From Castor canadensis (taxonomy: Eukaryota; Chordata; Mammalia; Rodentia; Castoridae), in contig NC_133401.1 of assembly GCF_047511655.1 (NCBI RefSeq), positions 13,796,001 through 13,860,000 on the forward strand: a DNA stretch of 64,000 nt. The letters run 5' to 3'. The position numbers and the translations under genes are program-made. Of the stretch, positions 33,871 through 45,449 are shown in pieces; position 1 is the first letter of the stretch; every line of letters starts with the position of its first letter. A model generated the notes under the pieces. That model did not search any database, was not told where the DNA came from, and worked only from the letters and a program-made list of their open reading frames with translations.

Positions 33871-34440
33871 TGACCCGTCCTCACTGCCTGAGCTTGGGCT
33901 GCCCAGGTCCAGGTTGACACCTAGGGCCTGGCTCTGTGGAGCTGTGCCCAGCTGGCCACCGGTTCAGGCTGCTGTGGCACTGGGAGAGAAAGGCTGTTGT
34001 TGGGCGCATGAACCTGTCCTCTGAGAATGCAGCCTCACTCAGAACATTCTCTCAGCTCATCTGAACTCGCCAAATGCTGTGAACTTGTCCTTGCTACATG
34101 TGGTGGCATGCACTCCCCATGCTTGGGACATGCTAAGTGTACATTCACTTGGCAGGTATGAATTCCTGCTCTGCTACATAGGCATGCCGGTCCCGCTGGG
34201 GAAATGGTGATGACGCAGGTCGTGCTCCTCTATCCGGGAACATGCTTGGTGTGTAGCACACGCCATCCCATGCTGGCTACGTCCGTGCTCAGTCTGTGCC
34301 AGCCTGACACTGCATGCCCAGCGTGTGGCAAACCACACAGGTCACAAGCTGAGGGCTTAGCACACTAAGCTATCCCCTCCTGAGGTCCATGCCAGCTATC
34401 CCTTACCTGACACCCCATCCCACACCACTCAGTCAGGCAC
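33870..34440. other. Spacer between convergent HIPK4 and PLD3 ends
   Basis: About 570 bp of unique sequence without repeats. Short echoing phrases (CATGCTTGG, TGCCAGC) but no gene. Confidence 0.5.
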
Positions 34441-34941
34441 AGGCTGTACAGACAATTATTTACTTATTATAATTTTGGGCCCTCTTTGCCCTGGAGAGGG
34501 GGGTGGGCCAGGGGTTTGGGCCCAGCATGCACCCCCCACTTCTTTGGGGGCTGATCCCTCCCCAAGCTCTGCTAGGTCCTGGGGCCATAGCGTCAGGCCG
34601 GTGAGGGTGGAGGTAGCGGCGGGAGCGCAGGGGAGAGCCCGTGGAGCCACAAAGGGGCAGACAAAAGCAGGGGCATGGAGACAGGGACCAGGACCCAGAG
34701 CATCTGGGTCCATGGGGGCCTTGAAGGCCTCAGCCTGTCCACTGGACCAGGCCTCAGAGCAACCGACAGGCATTGCCCACGCTGTCAGCTGAGGTGTCCA
34801 GGTCATGGCTGTACGGGGAGTCCCAGTCCCTCAGGAAAACAGCCTCCAGCTGACTGCGCAGGCCACCGCGCCCGTTCTGAGTCACCAGCAGAGAGGTGCC
34901 TGCGGTCTCCGTGAAGTAGCTGCCAGACCAGTTGGAGGTTC
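34440..34941 (-). CDS. PLD3: PLD3 last exon (coding to 34754) with 3' UTR
   Basis: Coding part 34941-34754, [19 protein letters not shown] through SVGNACRLL and TGA; acceptor CACCCCCAG. The 3' UTR runs to about 34445, where an A/T-rich stretch carries variant polyadenylation hexamers (AGTAAA on the minus strand at 34464-34459, with AATAAG close by) but no perfect AATAAA. Confidence 0.9.
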
Positions 34942-37900
34942 CTGGGGGTGGTTAGGGGGGAGAGTAAGGGCCCCATGGGGTGGCCAGGCCTTAGGCCTGG
35001 ACCCTTCCTCCTTTCAACTACTCTGGTTGTGCTAAGGACACTCACCAATGTAGGTGGCACGTTCAGTCACCATGTACTTATTGTGGTTGACACGCGCATA
35101 GGGAATTCGGGCCTGGGTCTCATCCGCGGGGACCACGAAGAGTTTCTGCCAGGGAAAGGAAGGGAGGATGGTGAAGTGTGTGAAGTGCAGGTGAGAGGTC
35201 ACAAAAGCCACGGGACTGAAGGGTGGGTATGCAGTTGGGTCCCCTATCTTCTGCCTGCACCTTCCACCCCATCCCTGACCCTCTGTCTGTGCTTCTCCAT
35301 CCTGTCTAGAGCTCTAAACAGGAGGTACCCCTAACACTGGCCTATACAGGGTGGAGGGGTGGGGTGGTTGCTTACCACCTGGATGTCAGAGTGGGTGTGG
35401 TTGTCCCTCAGGGCAGCCAGGGACAGCAGGAAGGATCGCATGGATGGCTCAGAGTGTCCCCAGCAACTGATGAGCAGACGCACCTTGACACCCCGCTCAT
35501 AGGTGGCTCGCCGTAGCCTGTCGTCAATGTCGGGCCAGAATCTGGGAGAGTGATGAGGTGGAGAGAGGATCAGGAGGAGGCAGTTTTATCCACAGGTTTC
35601 ACTCTCAGCTTTGGGGATCCAACCCTGGGTCTCGTGTTGGCTTCTGAGAGCCTCTTTCGATCCATTGTCTCCTGTTCTGGCTTCCATTCCTAGCAAACTC
35701 AATCCTTCCATCTTTTTTTTTTGCGGTACTGGGGGTTGAACTCAGGGCCTACACCTTGAGCCACTCCACCAGCCCTTTTGGTGATGGGTTTTTTTTTTTG
35801 AGATAGGGTCTTGTGAACTGTTTTCCTGGGCTGGCTTCAAACTGTGATCCTCCTGCTTTCTGCCTCCTGGGTAGCTAGGATTACAGGCGTGAGCCACCAG
35901 CACCAGCTAGTCCTTCCATCTTATCTGCTGATCCCACACTGCCTTCTTTAAGCCCCAACCCAGGCCCAATCATCCTTTTTTTTTGGAGCTAAATCTCCCT
36001 ATACAGCCCACGTTGGCCTGGAATTTGTAATCCTCCTGACTCCAACTCCTGAGTTCGGGGATTACAGGTATGCACCACTGCACCTGGCTTCCAGTCCATG
36101 CTTTCTACTTCTCCAAACCCCACACCCTGCACTCTTGCCTCAGTCTCTAGCCCCACCTCCCCATTCCTGCTCCCTACCTTAACAGTCTCATCTTTTTTCT
36201 TTGTTTCCCCCACCTCATCCCTGTATTCTCAGTAACTCCGTCTTTTGCCTACCTTGAACGTCTAGTCACTCTCTTCCTACCACCTCTGTTTCCCTGTGCT
36301 TTCGCTTCCATCTGTCCTCTTGACTTGACCCCCTTGTCTGCTCTCTGAGCCGGCCCCTCGCTCCCCCACAGGGGCTCCCCATCCTGAGCCCCGCCCACGC
36401 CCAGCAGTACTTGCGCGGGCGGGAGAACTCCATGGTAGGCAGGTAGTTCATGACCGCGATGTAGATGAAGCTGTGAGCATTGTCCACCACACTGAGCAGA
36501 GCCTTCAGGTCTGGGGTGCGGCCACTCGGACACAAAGGTGGGGGTGCACTCTAAGGGTGAGAAGACAGTCAAGAAAAGTCCCCTGCCAGGGCCATCATCG
36601 CAGTGCACCCTGTGTGTGGACAGCTCACCAAGAGCTGTTGGATCTCACTGAATCCTCAGCCTCTGCAAAGGGGAGGGATAATCCATTTCACAGGTGAGTA
36701 AACAAGCTCAGAGTGGGTAAGCGACTTGTCCAAGGTCACACAGCTGATTAATGGAGCCAGGATTTGAAGCCGAGCTGCCTGGTTCCACAATTTATGCTCT
36801 AAGTGAGTATAAGTGATTCCTGATTCAGCAGCAACAGCATCAGTTGGAAACTTGTTAGAAATTTCTTCTCAAGTGGTAAAGGGAAGAAAAAAACAAAAAA
36901 GAAAAAAATCAAGTGGTAAAGGGCCTGCCTAGCACATGCAAGGCCCTGAGTTCAAATCCAGTACCACCTAAAGAAAGAAGGAAAGAAGCCAGGCGCTGGT
37001 GGCTCACGCCTGTAATCCTAGCTACTCAGGAGGCAGAGATCAGGAGGATCACCGTTCAAAGCCAGCGCAAGCAAATAGTTCAGGAGACCCTATCTGGAAA
37101 AACCCTTCACAAAAAATAGGGCTGGTGGAGTGGCTCAAGGAGAAAGCTCTGAGTTCAAACCCCAGTATAAAAAAAAAAAAAAAACAGAAGAAAACAAGAG
37201 AGAGAGAAATGAAAATTCATGGACCTCACTGTGTATGACTTCTTGAATCAGAATGCTGGGGTGGAGTCTAGGGATCCTTTTCTTTTTCCTGCTTTGACTT
37301 TTTATTTATTCATATTTTAGGCGACACTGGGGTTTGAACTCAGGGACTCAAGTTTGATAGGGAGGCACTCTTACTGCTTAAGCAATTCTGCCAGCCTTTT
37401 CTTTCTTTCTTTTTTTCAATTGATGGGTTTGAGGTTTGACCTCAGGGCTTCGCAAAGCAGGCCACTCCTCTAGTCCACTTTGCTCTGATTTTTTTTTTCT
37501 TTTATTCATATGTGCAAACAATGTTTGGGTCATTTCTCCCCCCTTCTCACCCCCTCCACCCCGCCGTTATTTTGAAGAGAGTCTTGCAAACTATTTTCCT
37601 GAAGCTGGCCTCAAACTGTAATCCTTCCAATCTCAGCTTCCCAAGTAGCTAGGATTATAGGCAAGAGCCTTTGGCTGTTTGAGACAGGGTCTTCTCATAT
37701 AGCCCACTTTGACCTGGAATTCACTGTAGAGCCCAGACCAGCTTTGAACTCTAGATCCTCATGATTCCACCTCCTGAGTGCTGTGATTATGGTGTGTACC
37801 ACCATACCCAACTAGGGATCTCCTGGTCTCAGCAAGCCCTTCAGGTGATTGTAGCCATGGTCTGTTCCATTCACTCTCTTCGCTGCCTTGCTTACAGCTG

Positions 37901-40900
37901 GCCTGACTGCACAGGTCCTCTGTGTCCAGTGACATGCCCAGCCCCCTCAATTCTCCAGATGGATGATAACCCTGAGACTCTGAAAGGGAAAGTGGTCATG
38001 GAGGAAGAAGCCTTGGTGGTCAGAGCAGACCACTGTAGCAAAGGACCCCAGTGAATCACGCTTCCTTACATACAAGCCATCGTGCCTTCCACAGTGACCC
38101 TGGGCTTGGCCAGGTGACTTGCTGGGATCCAGGTGGCTCACCCCAACTGGGAAAAACATCAACAGCTAAAAGTAGTAATGCCTTGTCTCATGTGCTCAAC
38201 ATCTGCTCCAGGGCAAGAGCTGGCTGGGCATGGTGGTACATGCCTGTAATCCCAGCACTGAGGAGGCTGAAGCAGGAGGATCTTGAGTTTGAGGCCAGCC
38301 TATTTAAGACAGTGAGGCCCTGTCTTAAATAAAAAAAAAAAAAAGAAAGAAAAAGGGCTAGAGGTGTGGCTCAAGTGGCACAGAGCCTGTCTAGCACATG
38401 AAAAGCCCTGAGTTCAAACTCCAAAATCACACAGACACACACACACACCACACACACATACACAAAAGGCAGAGTTGTCCCATAAGCTTTGTGCAGTGAT
38501 GGAAACATTGTCTCTATGCCTTCCAATATGGTAGCCACTTTCCAGTGTGTGTACTGAGCACTGTATTTAATTCTAATTCTTTTTTTTTGTGTGTGTGTGT
38601 GGTTACTGGGATAGAACCCAGATCTCACACTTGCTAGGCAAGCACTATGTAATTTGAGCCACACCCCCAGGCCTAACTTATTTTAATGGAAATTCACCTG
38701 TTGCTATATGGGGTGATGTGAAGGACTTGGTGTGCATGAACCCAGCTGCATCTCATCCAGAGGTTAGAAATACTAGGTACTCATTTTCCAGATGAAACGG
38801 AGGTCTAGGGAGGCTGAAACACTTCCCAGGCTCCTGACAGGGCCTGAAGACCAGCGGTCAGGGCACCCCTCCCAACCATCATCAGGCAGGGCCAGAGGGA
38901 GGCTGTGGGTGATGGCGTGTGACCATCCTGCTTCCCTCAGACTCACCGCCAGGTAGGCCAGAGCAGGGGTCCCATTGAGGCAGATCTCCATCGGTGTCTC
39001 TTGATTGTAGCGGGTGTCGTAAGGCCGGGGCCAGGTTGACGGAATGGAGCTGCCTGCCTGGCCCAGGAACCAGTAGGCCTCGAAGATCTTGGTGAGGTCT
39101 CGAGCCAGGCAGCTACAGTTGTACATGACCACGCCCAGCTCTTTGACCTGTGGGAGGGCAGTGCTGAGGTCAAGGACAACCAGCCCATTCTCCTCTGTGT
39201 CCCTCAATCTTTCCTAGATCTTCAACCTGAAGACCTTAAGTTCACAGGCATGAATTTGACTCAAGCTTTGTAGAAAATCCTTCTGTTTTTCCAAAGCTCC
39301 AGGTTTCCTGAAGCTATTTTCTTTTTTGGCAATACTGGAGTTGGAGCTCAGGGCCATAAGCCACACCCCCAAGCCCTGGAAGCTTTGCATATTCTGTGGC
39401 TTCTGCCTTGTACCCAACTAGCTCTTGCTCATTCTTAGGTCTAAAGTGAAGTGTTTCTTCCTCCGTGAAGCCTCCCTGGACTGCCCAGACTGTGCCAGGC
39501 GTTCCCCTGAGCTCTCAGCACCCTCGGGCTTCCTTCCTCATTCTCTGCAGTAGTGTCAAACCCATCTCCCCATTGGCAGGAGGACAGGTACCAGGGGTGT
39601 CCTGGCCACAGCTGGATCTCCAACATCGCCCTGCATTGTGGGTGACACTGCAGAAGTATCTGTTGAAATGAATTAAGGAACCGATGTCCTGTCCTCTTTC
39701 TTCACATCACCGCCTAGGCTGCTCCTGCTTTCCTCTCTCATGCTAATTCCTGCAAATTCTTTGGCTTATCAGCCTAGTTATCACCTCCTTCTGATGTCCT
39801 GTCCCATTCCCCACTACCCACTGCACCTCCCCATCTCATCCCCAGCCCTCTGCCTGCACCTGCCCTTATCCTGATCCCTCTAGGCTGTCACTGCCTGGTG
39901 ACAGTTCAGGCTCCATCCCGCAAATTCACAAAGTCCATCTGTTACCACCATGTTCCCAGCATCCCCCAGGACAGAGCTGGGTTTTGAATAGACATGCAGG
40001 GAATGAATAGGGGGGGCCAAATGAGAGGCCAGGGCCTTGACTGCCCTGTGCCTGGCTGGCAGCTGTCATGACGGACTGGAGGGAACCCCAGGTTGGAGCA
40101 GGGAGAGGGCAGTGGAGGGCTGAATTGGAGGATCTTTAGGTGGCAGGACATGGCCTAGAAGGGAAGCTGGGCAGGGAGTGGGGGTACACCTGTGTCAGTG
40201 AGCGCCAGTCCATGTTTGCACTGCCCAGGTAGAAGTGGGTCTGGTCCACCACCCAGAACTTGGTGTGCAGGACTCCATGGGTCAGCTTCTGCATGTCTAC
40301 CATGCGGACCTGGGCACCTGAGGCCAACAGGGGCAGCAGTCAGGGGCCAGCTTGAATGGCCCCAGGCCTGCCACCCCTCCTGTCCCCAGCTCACCGCTCT
40401 GCAGCAGGGCCTGCAGGTCAGCCTGTGGTTGGGGCCCATTGGGCTTGCTCACGGCGATGCGGACTTTCACACCTCGAGGTGCCAGGGCCTGTAGCTGCCG
40501 TAGCACCTCCTCGCCCTGCAGGGAAGGAACAGCTTCTCAGGGGTGGGCCAGCCAGCACTCCAACCCCTGCAAGATTCAGCTCTGAGACTGAGTAAGAATG
40601 AACAGGCTTTCCATTAATCTTTATAGATTAAAGGATTCACAGATTAAAATATTAAAGCTTTTTTTTTTTTTTATTGTACTGAGGTTTGAACTCAGGGCTT
40701 CACCCTTGCTAGGCAGGCACTCTACCACTTAAAGCACTCCACCAGCCCTGTTTTGTGTTGGGCATTTTTGAGATAGGATCTCTGTTTGACTGGGCTGGCT
40801 TCGAACCGCAATCCTTCTGAGTAGTTAGGATTACAGGAGTGAGTCACTGACACCAAACTAAAGCTCTTCTTTATCTGTTTTAAATGTCTACCTGGCTGCT

Positions 40901-43255
40901 CTGAGACTCGCCCTCGCCCCCATTCCCAAGGTCTTCCTGCCTTTTTCCCTTTCAGGGACCTACCAAAGACTCATTACTTTAGAAATGTCAAGGATAGGCC
41001 CCCACGTGCCTCCTAGGATGTTAGCGGTGAGGCTCCGGCTGGGGAAGGTATAGGGTGAGCTCAGCACAATGTTAAAAGTAACAGCCAGTCATTCTCTGGT
41101 ACCTGCTGTGTGCCAGGCCCTGTTCTAGGCTTTTCATGTTTGAACTCACTGAACTGCCACAAGCCTATGACCAGGGTTGATTACAATCCCCACAGCGCAG
41201 GTGAGGAAACTGAGAACTGGAGAACTCTAGTGCAATGGGATTTGCTAAGATTCATTTTGGTAGGAGCCTGCACATGTGCGTTCATCAGGGGTTTTTGTTT
41301 TCTTTTTTATTGTTTGAGACAGGTTCTCACAATGTAGATTGGTCTCAAACTTGCAATCCTCCTGTCGAAACCTTCTGTATGACAGGATTACAGGCATGAA
41401 CCACTGCACCTGGCTGTTTTGTTTGGTCTTTTCTTTTTTTTTTTTTTTGTGGTACTAGGGTTTGAACTCAGGGCCTATACCTTGAGCCACTCCACCAGCC
41501 CTTTGTTGTGATGACTTTTTTCATGATAGGACCTTTTGAATTATTTGCCCAGGCTGGTTTTGAACTGAGATCCTCCTGATCTCTGCCTCCTGAACAGTTA
41601 GGATTACAGGTGTGAGCCACCAGAGCCCGGCTCTTGTTGTTGCTTTGAGGCAGGGTCTCACTATATAGCCTAGATTGGCTTCAAATTTGCATCCTCCTGC
41701 CTAAACCTCCTGAATGCTGGGATTACAGGCAGTGCCATCATGCCCAGTTTAGGAAGGCTATGTTAACAGCAAACGCTTACAAAAAGATGATTCTGTGCTA
41801 GGCACTGTGCTAAAATTTTTCATGGATTAGTCTCTTGCAGGGTTCTCACATGAGCCCTGCAAGACAGGTGCTATATGTTGGCTCCATTTTACAGACAAGG
41901 AAACTGAAGCCTGAGAGGGGAGATGACTAGCTGATAGGTGGCACCTTGTTTGAGGCTGTGAGTGCCTCATATGTTCCTTTCTTTCATTTCTTTGTGTGAT
42001 GGTGTCGGTAGCTTGTGGGCAAGTGACATCTGTCAGCCTAATCCCTTGTAACCAAACCAGCACCCTGACATTCAGAAGACTGTAGATGATTTTGACAGTC
42101 CAGAGTACCCTATGAAGACAGATGCTTCCAAACACCTGTGGCCAATTCTCTTGAGTCACACCCACCTGTTTCTAGGGCTTCAGGGGAAACCCCACCTCCA
42201 CCCCATTAGCCAGGGCCCAGGCTAGTGGATACCTGCTGGGCAGAGGGCTCCTGCGTGTGCGTGTCATTGTTGGTGAGCGTCCAGTAGAAGGAGGCGATGT
42301 CCAGGGTGCTGTGAGCCCCAGCCAGCAGGCCCAGCCAGGCCTGGCTAGTGGAGGGGTTGCTCATGGTGGCATTGGGGAAGTCCAGGCCCTCAGGAATGCT
42401 CTCCACCAGCACTGCTCTAGTAGGGGGGAGAGGGTAGAGCTAGCATCAGCCACAGGGGGTGGGAGATAATGGCCTGGGTCACTAGTGCTCACCTGTCTGC
42501 CCACAGATGTGGATGGAAGGCTGTATTTATATATGTGCCTGTACTCATGACTCTGTGTCTGCATTTGTCAGTCTAGAGATGGTGTGGAAGGCTGCATGTG
42601 TGGATGGAGGATGCTGTGCGTGTCTACTTGTTCACAGATCTGCATAGAAGATGACGCTGTAGCTGCCATGGAAACACTGTGTGGGGGGGAAAGGGGTGGG
42701 CACGCACTTGGGCATCTGCAATCTCCTTATCACAGCAATGGGTGTGGTTGAGCGAAGGCCCTGTTCTCCTGCCCCTGGCCTGGCAGGGCCCCTCCCCCCA
42801 CATCCAGCTCCCCCTGCCACTTACTCGCAGGGGTCATAGCAAGGGGCTGGGCGTTGATTGGGTCCAAAGAGATGCAAGTCCCCATATTCCCATAGAAACA
42901 GCTGAGTCATCAGCGCACCGAAGCCCACCACAGCCAGGATGAGGACCAGCAGGACCCAGCGGGCTTTCTGTGGGGAGGAGGAGGCGGTCAGCCTGCCCAA
43001 GGCGGGGTTGCAGCCCAACCGTCCCCCGGACAGATCAGGGGCAGACGGACCCTACCTTCTCCGCTGCCTTCCATGCCTCAATCTCATTCATGGGCAGCTC
43101 CGTGGCGGGCTCTTCAGCAGGCACCTTCAGCTGGGGGATGGTAGGTGGGGGTGTAACAGTGCAGCTCAATGGGTCTCCCACCTTCCACTGCACCCAGCCC
43201 CTCCTCACTGGGCCTCCCATCCACCTACCTCCTGGTACATCAGTTTGGGCTTCAT
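34754..43255 (-). CDS. PLD3: PLD3, phospholipase D family member 3 / 5' exonuclease (490 aa)
   Basis: Eleven coding exons on the minus strand (43255-43229, 43130-43056, 42967-42825, 42416-42233, 40515-40395, 40317-40190, 39147-38947, 36550-36411, 35541-35376, 35145-35046, 34941-34754) add to 1,473 nt, 490 aa, the human length. PLD3 is a type II membrane glycoprotein cleaved in lysosomes; it degrades single-stranded DNA/RNA from the 5' end, limiting TLR9 signalling, and has been linked to BMP lipid synthesis, Alzheimer disease and SCA46 (family knowledge). Visible: cytosolic N-terminus MKPKLMYQE, a membrane segment at about residues 38-58 ([16 protein letters not shown]), glycosylation sequons such as NDT, NCS and NHT, first HxK motif H201-T-K203 in HTKFWVVD, second HxK motif H416-N-K418 with Glu in the acidic position (HNKYMVTE), normal for this family. 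It ends SVGNACRLL. Confidence 0.97.
35046..35145 (-). CDS. PLD3: PLD3 coding exon 10 (second HxK motif)
   Basis: [19 protein letters not shown] then [14 protein letters not shown]; holds H416 and K418. Acceptor CCTGGCAG, donor GTGAGT. Confidence 0.96.
35376..35541 (-). CDS. PLD3: PLD3 coding exon 9
   Basis: [19 protein letters not shown] through [11 protein letters not shown]; acceptor CTCCCAG, donor GTAAGC. Confidence 0.95.
35710..36090 (-). repeat. B1-dID and B1 SINEs in a PLD3 intron
   Basis: B1-dID 35712-35910; B1 35975-36090. Confidence 0.8.
36411..36550 (-). CDS. PLD3: PLD3 coding exon 8
   Basis: [19 protein letters not shown] through [13 protein letters not shown]; acceptor CACCCTTAG, donor GTACTG, which is weak but required by the frame into FWPDIDD. 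Confidence 0.93.
36645..36800 (-). repeat. MIR fossil in a PLD3 intron
   Basis: Reverse MIR: CATTTCACAGGTGAGTAAAC, GACTTGTCCAAGGTCACACA, CCAGGATTTGAAGCCGAG. Confidence 0.75.
36870..37190 (+). repeat. ID and B1-dID SINEs
   Basis: ID 36906-36970; B1-dID 36985-37180. Confidence 0.8.
37290..37820 (-). repeat. SINE cluster containing the second L1 tail
   Basis: ID 37320-37400; ID/B1 37425-37660 split by the L1 tail (37493-37565); B1 37675-37815. Confidence 0.7.
37493..37565 (-). mobile_element. Short L1 3' tail, second copy
   Basis: On the minus strand GGGGTGAGAAGGGGGGAGAA, then ATGACCCAAACATTG, then CACATATGAATAAAAGAAAA. Inserted inside an older minus-strand SINE (37420-37660). Confidence 0.55.
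38220..38680. repeat. B1 and ID (+), (CA)n, ID (-)
   Basis: B1 38220-38340, ID 38355-38425, (CA)n 38428-38465, minus ID 38590-38675 with its own GT run. Confidence 0.75.
38947..39147 (-). CDS. PLD3: PLD3 coding exon 7
   Basis: [19 protein letters not shown] through [10 protein letters not shown]; acceptor CCCACAG, donor GTGAGT. Reads [13 protein letters not shown] where I recall F in place of the second P in human. Confidence 0.95.
39318..39380 (-). repeat. ID fragment
   Basis: GGCAATACTGGAGTTGGAGC and AAGCCACACCCCCAAGCCC; internally shortened. Confidence 0.6.
39438..39690 (+). repeat. L2 3' fragment in a PLD3 intron
   Basis: AGTGTTTCTTCCTCCGTGAA, GCCTCCCTGGACTGCCCAGA and a 3' end TGTTGAAATGAATTAAGG. 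Confidence 0.6.
40190..40317 (-). CDS. PLD3: PLD3 coding exon 6 (first HxK motif)
   Basis: [19 protein letters not shown] then [18 protein letters not shown]; carries H201 and K203 of the first catalytic motif. Acceptor CCTCAG, donor GTGTAC (non-optimal at +3 to +6). Confidence 0.96.
40395..40515 (-). CDS. PLD3: PLD3 coding exon 5
   Basis: [19 protein letters not shown] through LLQSG; acceptor CCCTGCAG, donor GTGAGC. Confidence 0.96.
40650..40862 (-). repeat. B1-dID SINE
   Basis: T-tract 40661-40673, ID half to 40745, B1 half to 40858. Confidence 0.85.
41070..41235 (-). repeat. MIR fossil in a PLD3 intron
   Basis: ACCTGCTGTGTGCCAGGCCC, CAGGTGAGGAAACTGAGAAC. Confidence 0.7.
41290..41755 (-). 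repeat. B1, B1-dID, B1 cluster
   Basis: B1 41300-41420, B1-dID 41430-41635, B1 41640-41750. Confidence 0.75.
41775..41945 (-). repeat. MIR fossil in a PLD3 intron
   Basis: GTGCTAGGCACTGTGCTAAA, CATTTTACAGACAAGGAAAC, TGAAGCCTGAGAGGGGAGAT. Confidence 0.7.
42233..42416 (-). CDS. PLD3: PLD3 coding exon 4
   Basis: [19 protein letters not shown] through EPSAQQ; acceptor CTACTAG, donor GTATCC. Contains [12 protein letters not shown] with a glycosylation sequon. Confidence 0.96.
42825..42967 (-). CDS. PLD3: PLD3 coding exon 3 (transmembrane anchor)
   Basis: [19 protein letters not shown] onward to PCYDPCE; acceptor CCACAG, donor GTAAGT. Encodes the signal-anchor helix and the start of the luminal region. 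Confidence 0.96.
43056..43130 (-). CDS. PLD3: PLD3 coding exon 2
   Basis: 75 nt, 25 codons, [19 protein letters not shown] then WKAAEK; acceptor CCCCAG, donor GTAGGG. Cytosolic tail. Confidence 0.95.
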
Positions 43256-43267
43256 CGTGCCTGGTAG
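43229..43267 (-). CDS. PLD3: PLD3 exon with start codon
   Basis: ATG at 43255-43253; codes MKPKLMYQE, then donor GTAGGT. Twelve nt of 5' UTR precede the ATG down to an acceptor (TTATCCCTCAG, ending at 43268). Confidence 0.92.
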
Positions 43268-43839
43268 CTGAGGGATAAGTAGAGCCCAGGCGGGAAGGTG
43301 GGTGTGTCAGGCAGGGTCTCGGAACTGGGGGGACAAAAGGAGGCACTGTGTGGGTGTTCTGGGTTTTTGGGGGACACCACAGAGGGCAGTTTAGTCTAGG
43401 GTTTATGGGATCATTGCCCATGATCACGGGGACTCTTGGCACTGCGTCGGTCACCCCAAAAGGAGGAAGCTGGGCGCTGGGCAGCAGGGATTTCGAAATC
43501 CCTCAAGATCCAAAGCCTCTGCATCCCCCTCCTCCTTCAGCGTCCACGCTGCCCCCCCATAAACGCCCCCGTAGCACCCCTACCCCATTAGCGCCCTTCT
43601 CAATCTTCCTCTGAGTTCTAATCTAGACCTGCCCAACAAAAAGAAAATGCTGGTTAGGATCAGGGGAGCCCCGAATCTTTGCGCTCTGGGACTCCGTAGG
43701 GCGCATTTTCAGGTGGCTCCTCTGACCTCATCCTCAGGTAACCTACCAGACCAGACAGCTCAGGTTCGAAACCCAGGACCACCCGGGCCTTTCCACCACC
43801 CTACAGCCCATTTCCCCCCAACACCTCCCCCTGAAGGAC

Positions 43840-44110
43840 TTAGGCCTTACTCTGCAGGCGGCTGCTGCTACCTCCGCGGGGCCCCAGCTTCTGCCCGGAC
43901 AGGCTGAGCAGGGGCGTGAGGAAGGAGGGGATGGGGGCGGGGCCTACAGACAGGCCCCGCCCACTGCAGCGGGGCGTCTGCGCAGTGCGCGCGTCAGCCC
44001 GGCTCACTGCAGCCAGAAGGGGGGCCCGGCCCGCACCCACAGTCCGCCAACCTGGCGCGGGTGGGGGGATGGGGGTGGGGGGGACATGGCTGGGGGATGG
44101 GCTTTGCCAC
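43840..44110. promoter_or_regulatory. CpG island at PLD3 proximal first exon
   Basis: GC- and CpG-rich stretch with GC boxes (GGGGGCGGGGCC near 43933-43944) and GCGCAGTGCGCGCG near 43980. It is TATA-less and fits a broad promoter for the 43851 exon. Confidence 0.6.
43851..43925 (-). other. PLD3: PLD3 non-coding first exon (CpG-island promoter)
   Basis: On the minus strand the GC-rich sequence ends GCCGCCTGCAGA followed by a donor GTAAGG (plus 43850-43845), 0.58 kb upstream of the acceptor before the start codon. The start site is uncertain. It overlaps a CpG island, so it can act as an internal first exon. Confidence 0.55.
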
Positions 44111-44114
44111 GCTC

Positions 44115-44865
44115 CTCGTAAGGCGCTCCCCTCCACCACGAGGGACGTGGAGGCCACACATAAAAAGGAACACATCATTTTTGGTTTACAGACCTTGTGA
44201 GTTTTTTGTGTTATGGGCATGCATTACCTACCTAGTCAAAAAATAAATGAATAAAATTAATAATTAAAACATTTCATAAGTAAAATGGTGAGACTGAAGT
44301 TAAATAATATAATTGAGGGAGGAAGTGATAAAAATCAGCCGAAGACAGCCCACGCTATGGAATGGGAAGAGAAAGGTGGAGGACTGGGATGGTGGATTTT
44401 CTCTTGGAGTGTTTGGATTACAGTATTTGAGTTTTCTTTAAACCAACTGAAATTTTGATAGGGATTAAGACTTTTTTTTCTTTTGAGATCCAAGCTTCTG
44501 TTTCCCATCTCCTTATCCCCCAAGCAGGATTTAAAGCCTCAGCTGGAGATGTAATAGGAGACCCCCCTCCCCCCACACATTTAACCCTCAAATACACAGC
44601 AATCAACAGATACAGCCGAAAAGGTAATCTATGGAGAGGAGTTAGTGACAGCATCAGAAGAGGCTGCCTTCAACAGAAAGGGGTTGGGGGAGGGGGTCAG
44701 TATTGCTTTTTATTGGAAATCTGTTCTCATCTGTCTATCTGTCTCTCTTCTTCCTTGTGTGACAGGGTCTTGCTATGTGCCCCAGTCTGGTCTTGAACCC
44801 ACACCTGGGTTACTTACAAAAAAATAAAAATTGAAAAAAAGAAAAATTAAGGGCATGCATTTCTA
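44115..44865. other. PLD3 upstream intron, A/T-rich
   Basis: Sharp fall in GC just past the CpG island. A B1-like remnant at 44755-44815; otherwise nothing recognised. Confidence 0.4.
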
Positions 44866-45295
44866 AGATTTTTTTTTTTTTTTTAAATAGTAAGAGTAAT
44901 CCTAGCTACTCAGGAGGCAGAGATCAGGAGGATCGCAGTTTGAAGCCAGTTCTGGGCACAATAGTTCTAGAGACCCTATCTTGAAAAAAAACCCAACCCA
45001 AAACAGGGCTGGTAGAGTGGCTCAAGTGGTAGAGCACCTGCCTAGCAAGCATGAGGCCCTGAGTTCAAACTCTAGTACCACAAAAAAGGAAAAAGGCCAG
45101 GCACCAGTGGTTTGTGCCTGTAATCCTAGCTACTCAGGAGGCAGAGATTAGAAGGATCAGGATCAAAGCCAGCCTGGGCAAATAGTTTGAGAGACTCTAT
45201 CTTGAAAATACTTAACACAAAAAGGGCTGGTGGAGTGGCTGAAGGTGTAGGCCCTGAGTTCAAGCCCTGGTACCAAAAGAAAGGAAGAAAAAAAT
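44865..45295 (+). repeat. Two B1-dID SINEs
   Basis: 44898-45095 (lacking the first B1 bases) and 45096-45295. Confidence 0.85.
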
Positions 45296-45449
45296 CCCCA
45301 AAGAAGCTAGGTTCTCCCCACTTCCAGATCCAGGGAGAACAGGACAACTAGGAAACAATTCTCCACCAATGTCTGATCCTAGAGTGCAGGGCAGAGCATA
45401 CATGGTCTCTTCATCTCACTGCAGAAAGAAAAAAGGACTCAACAAACAC

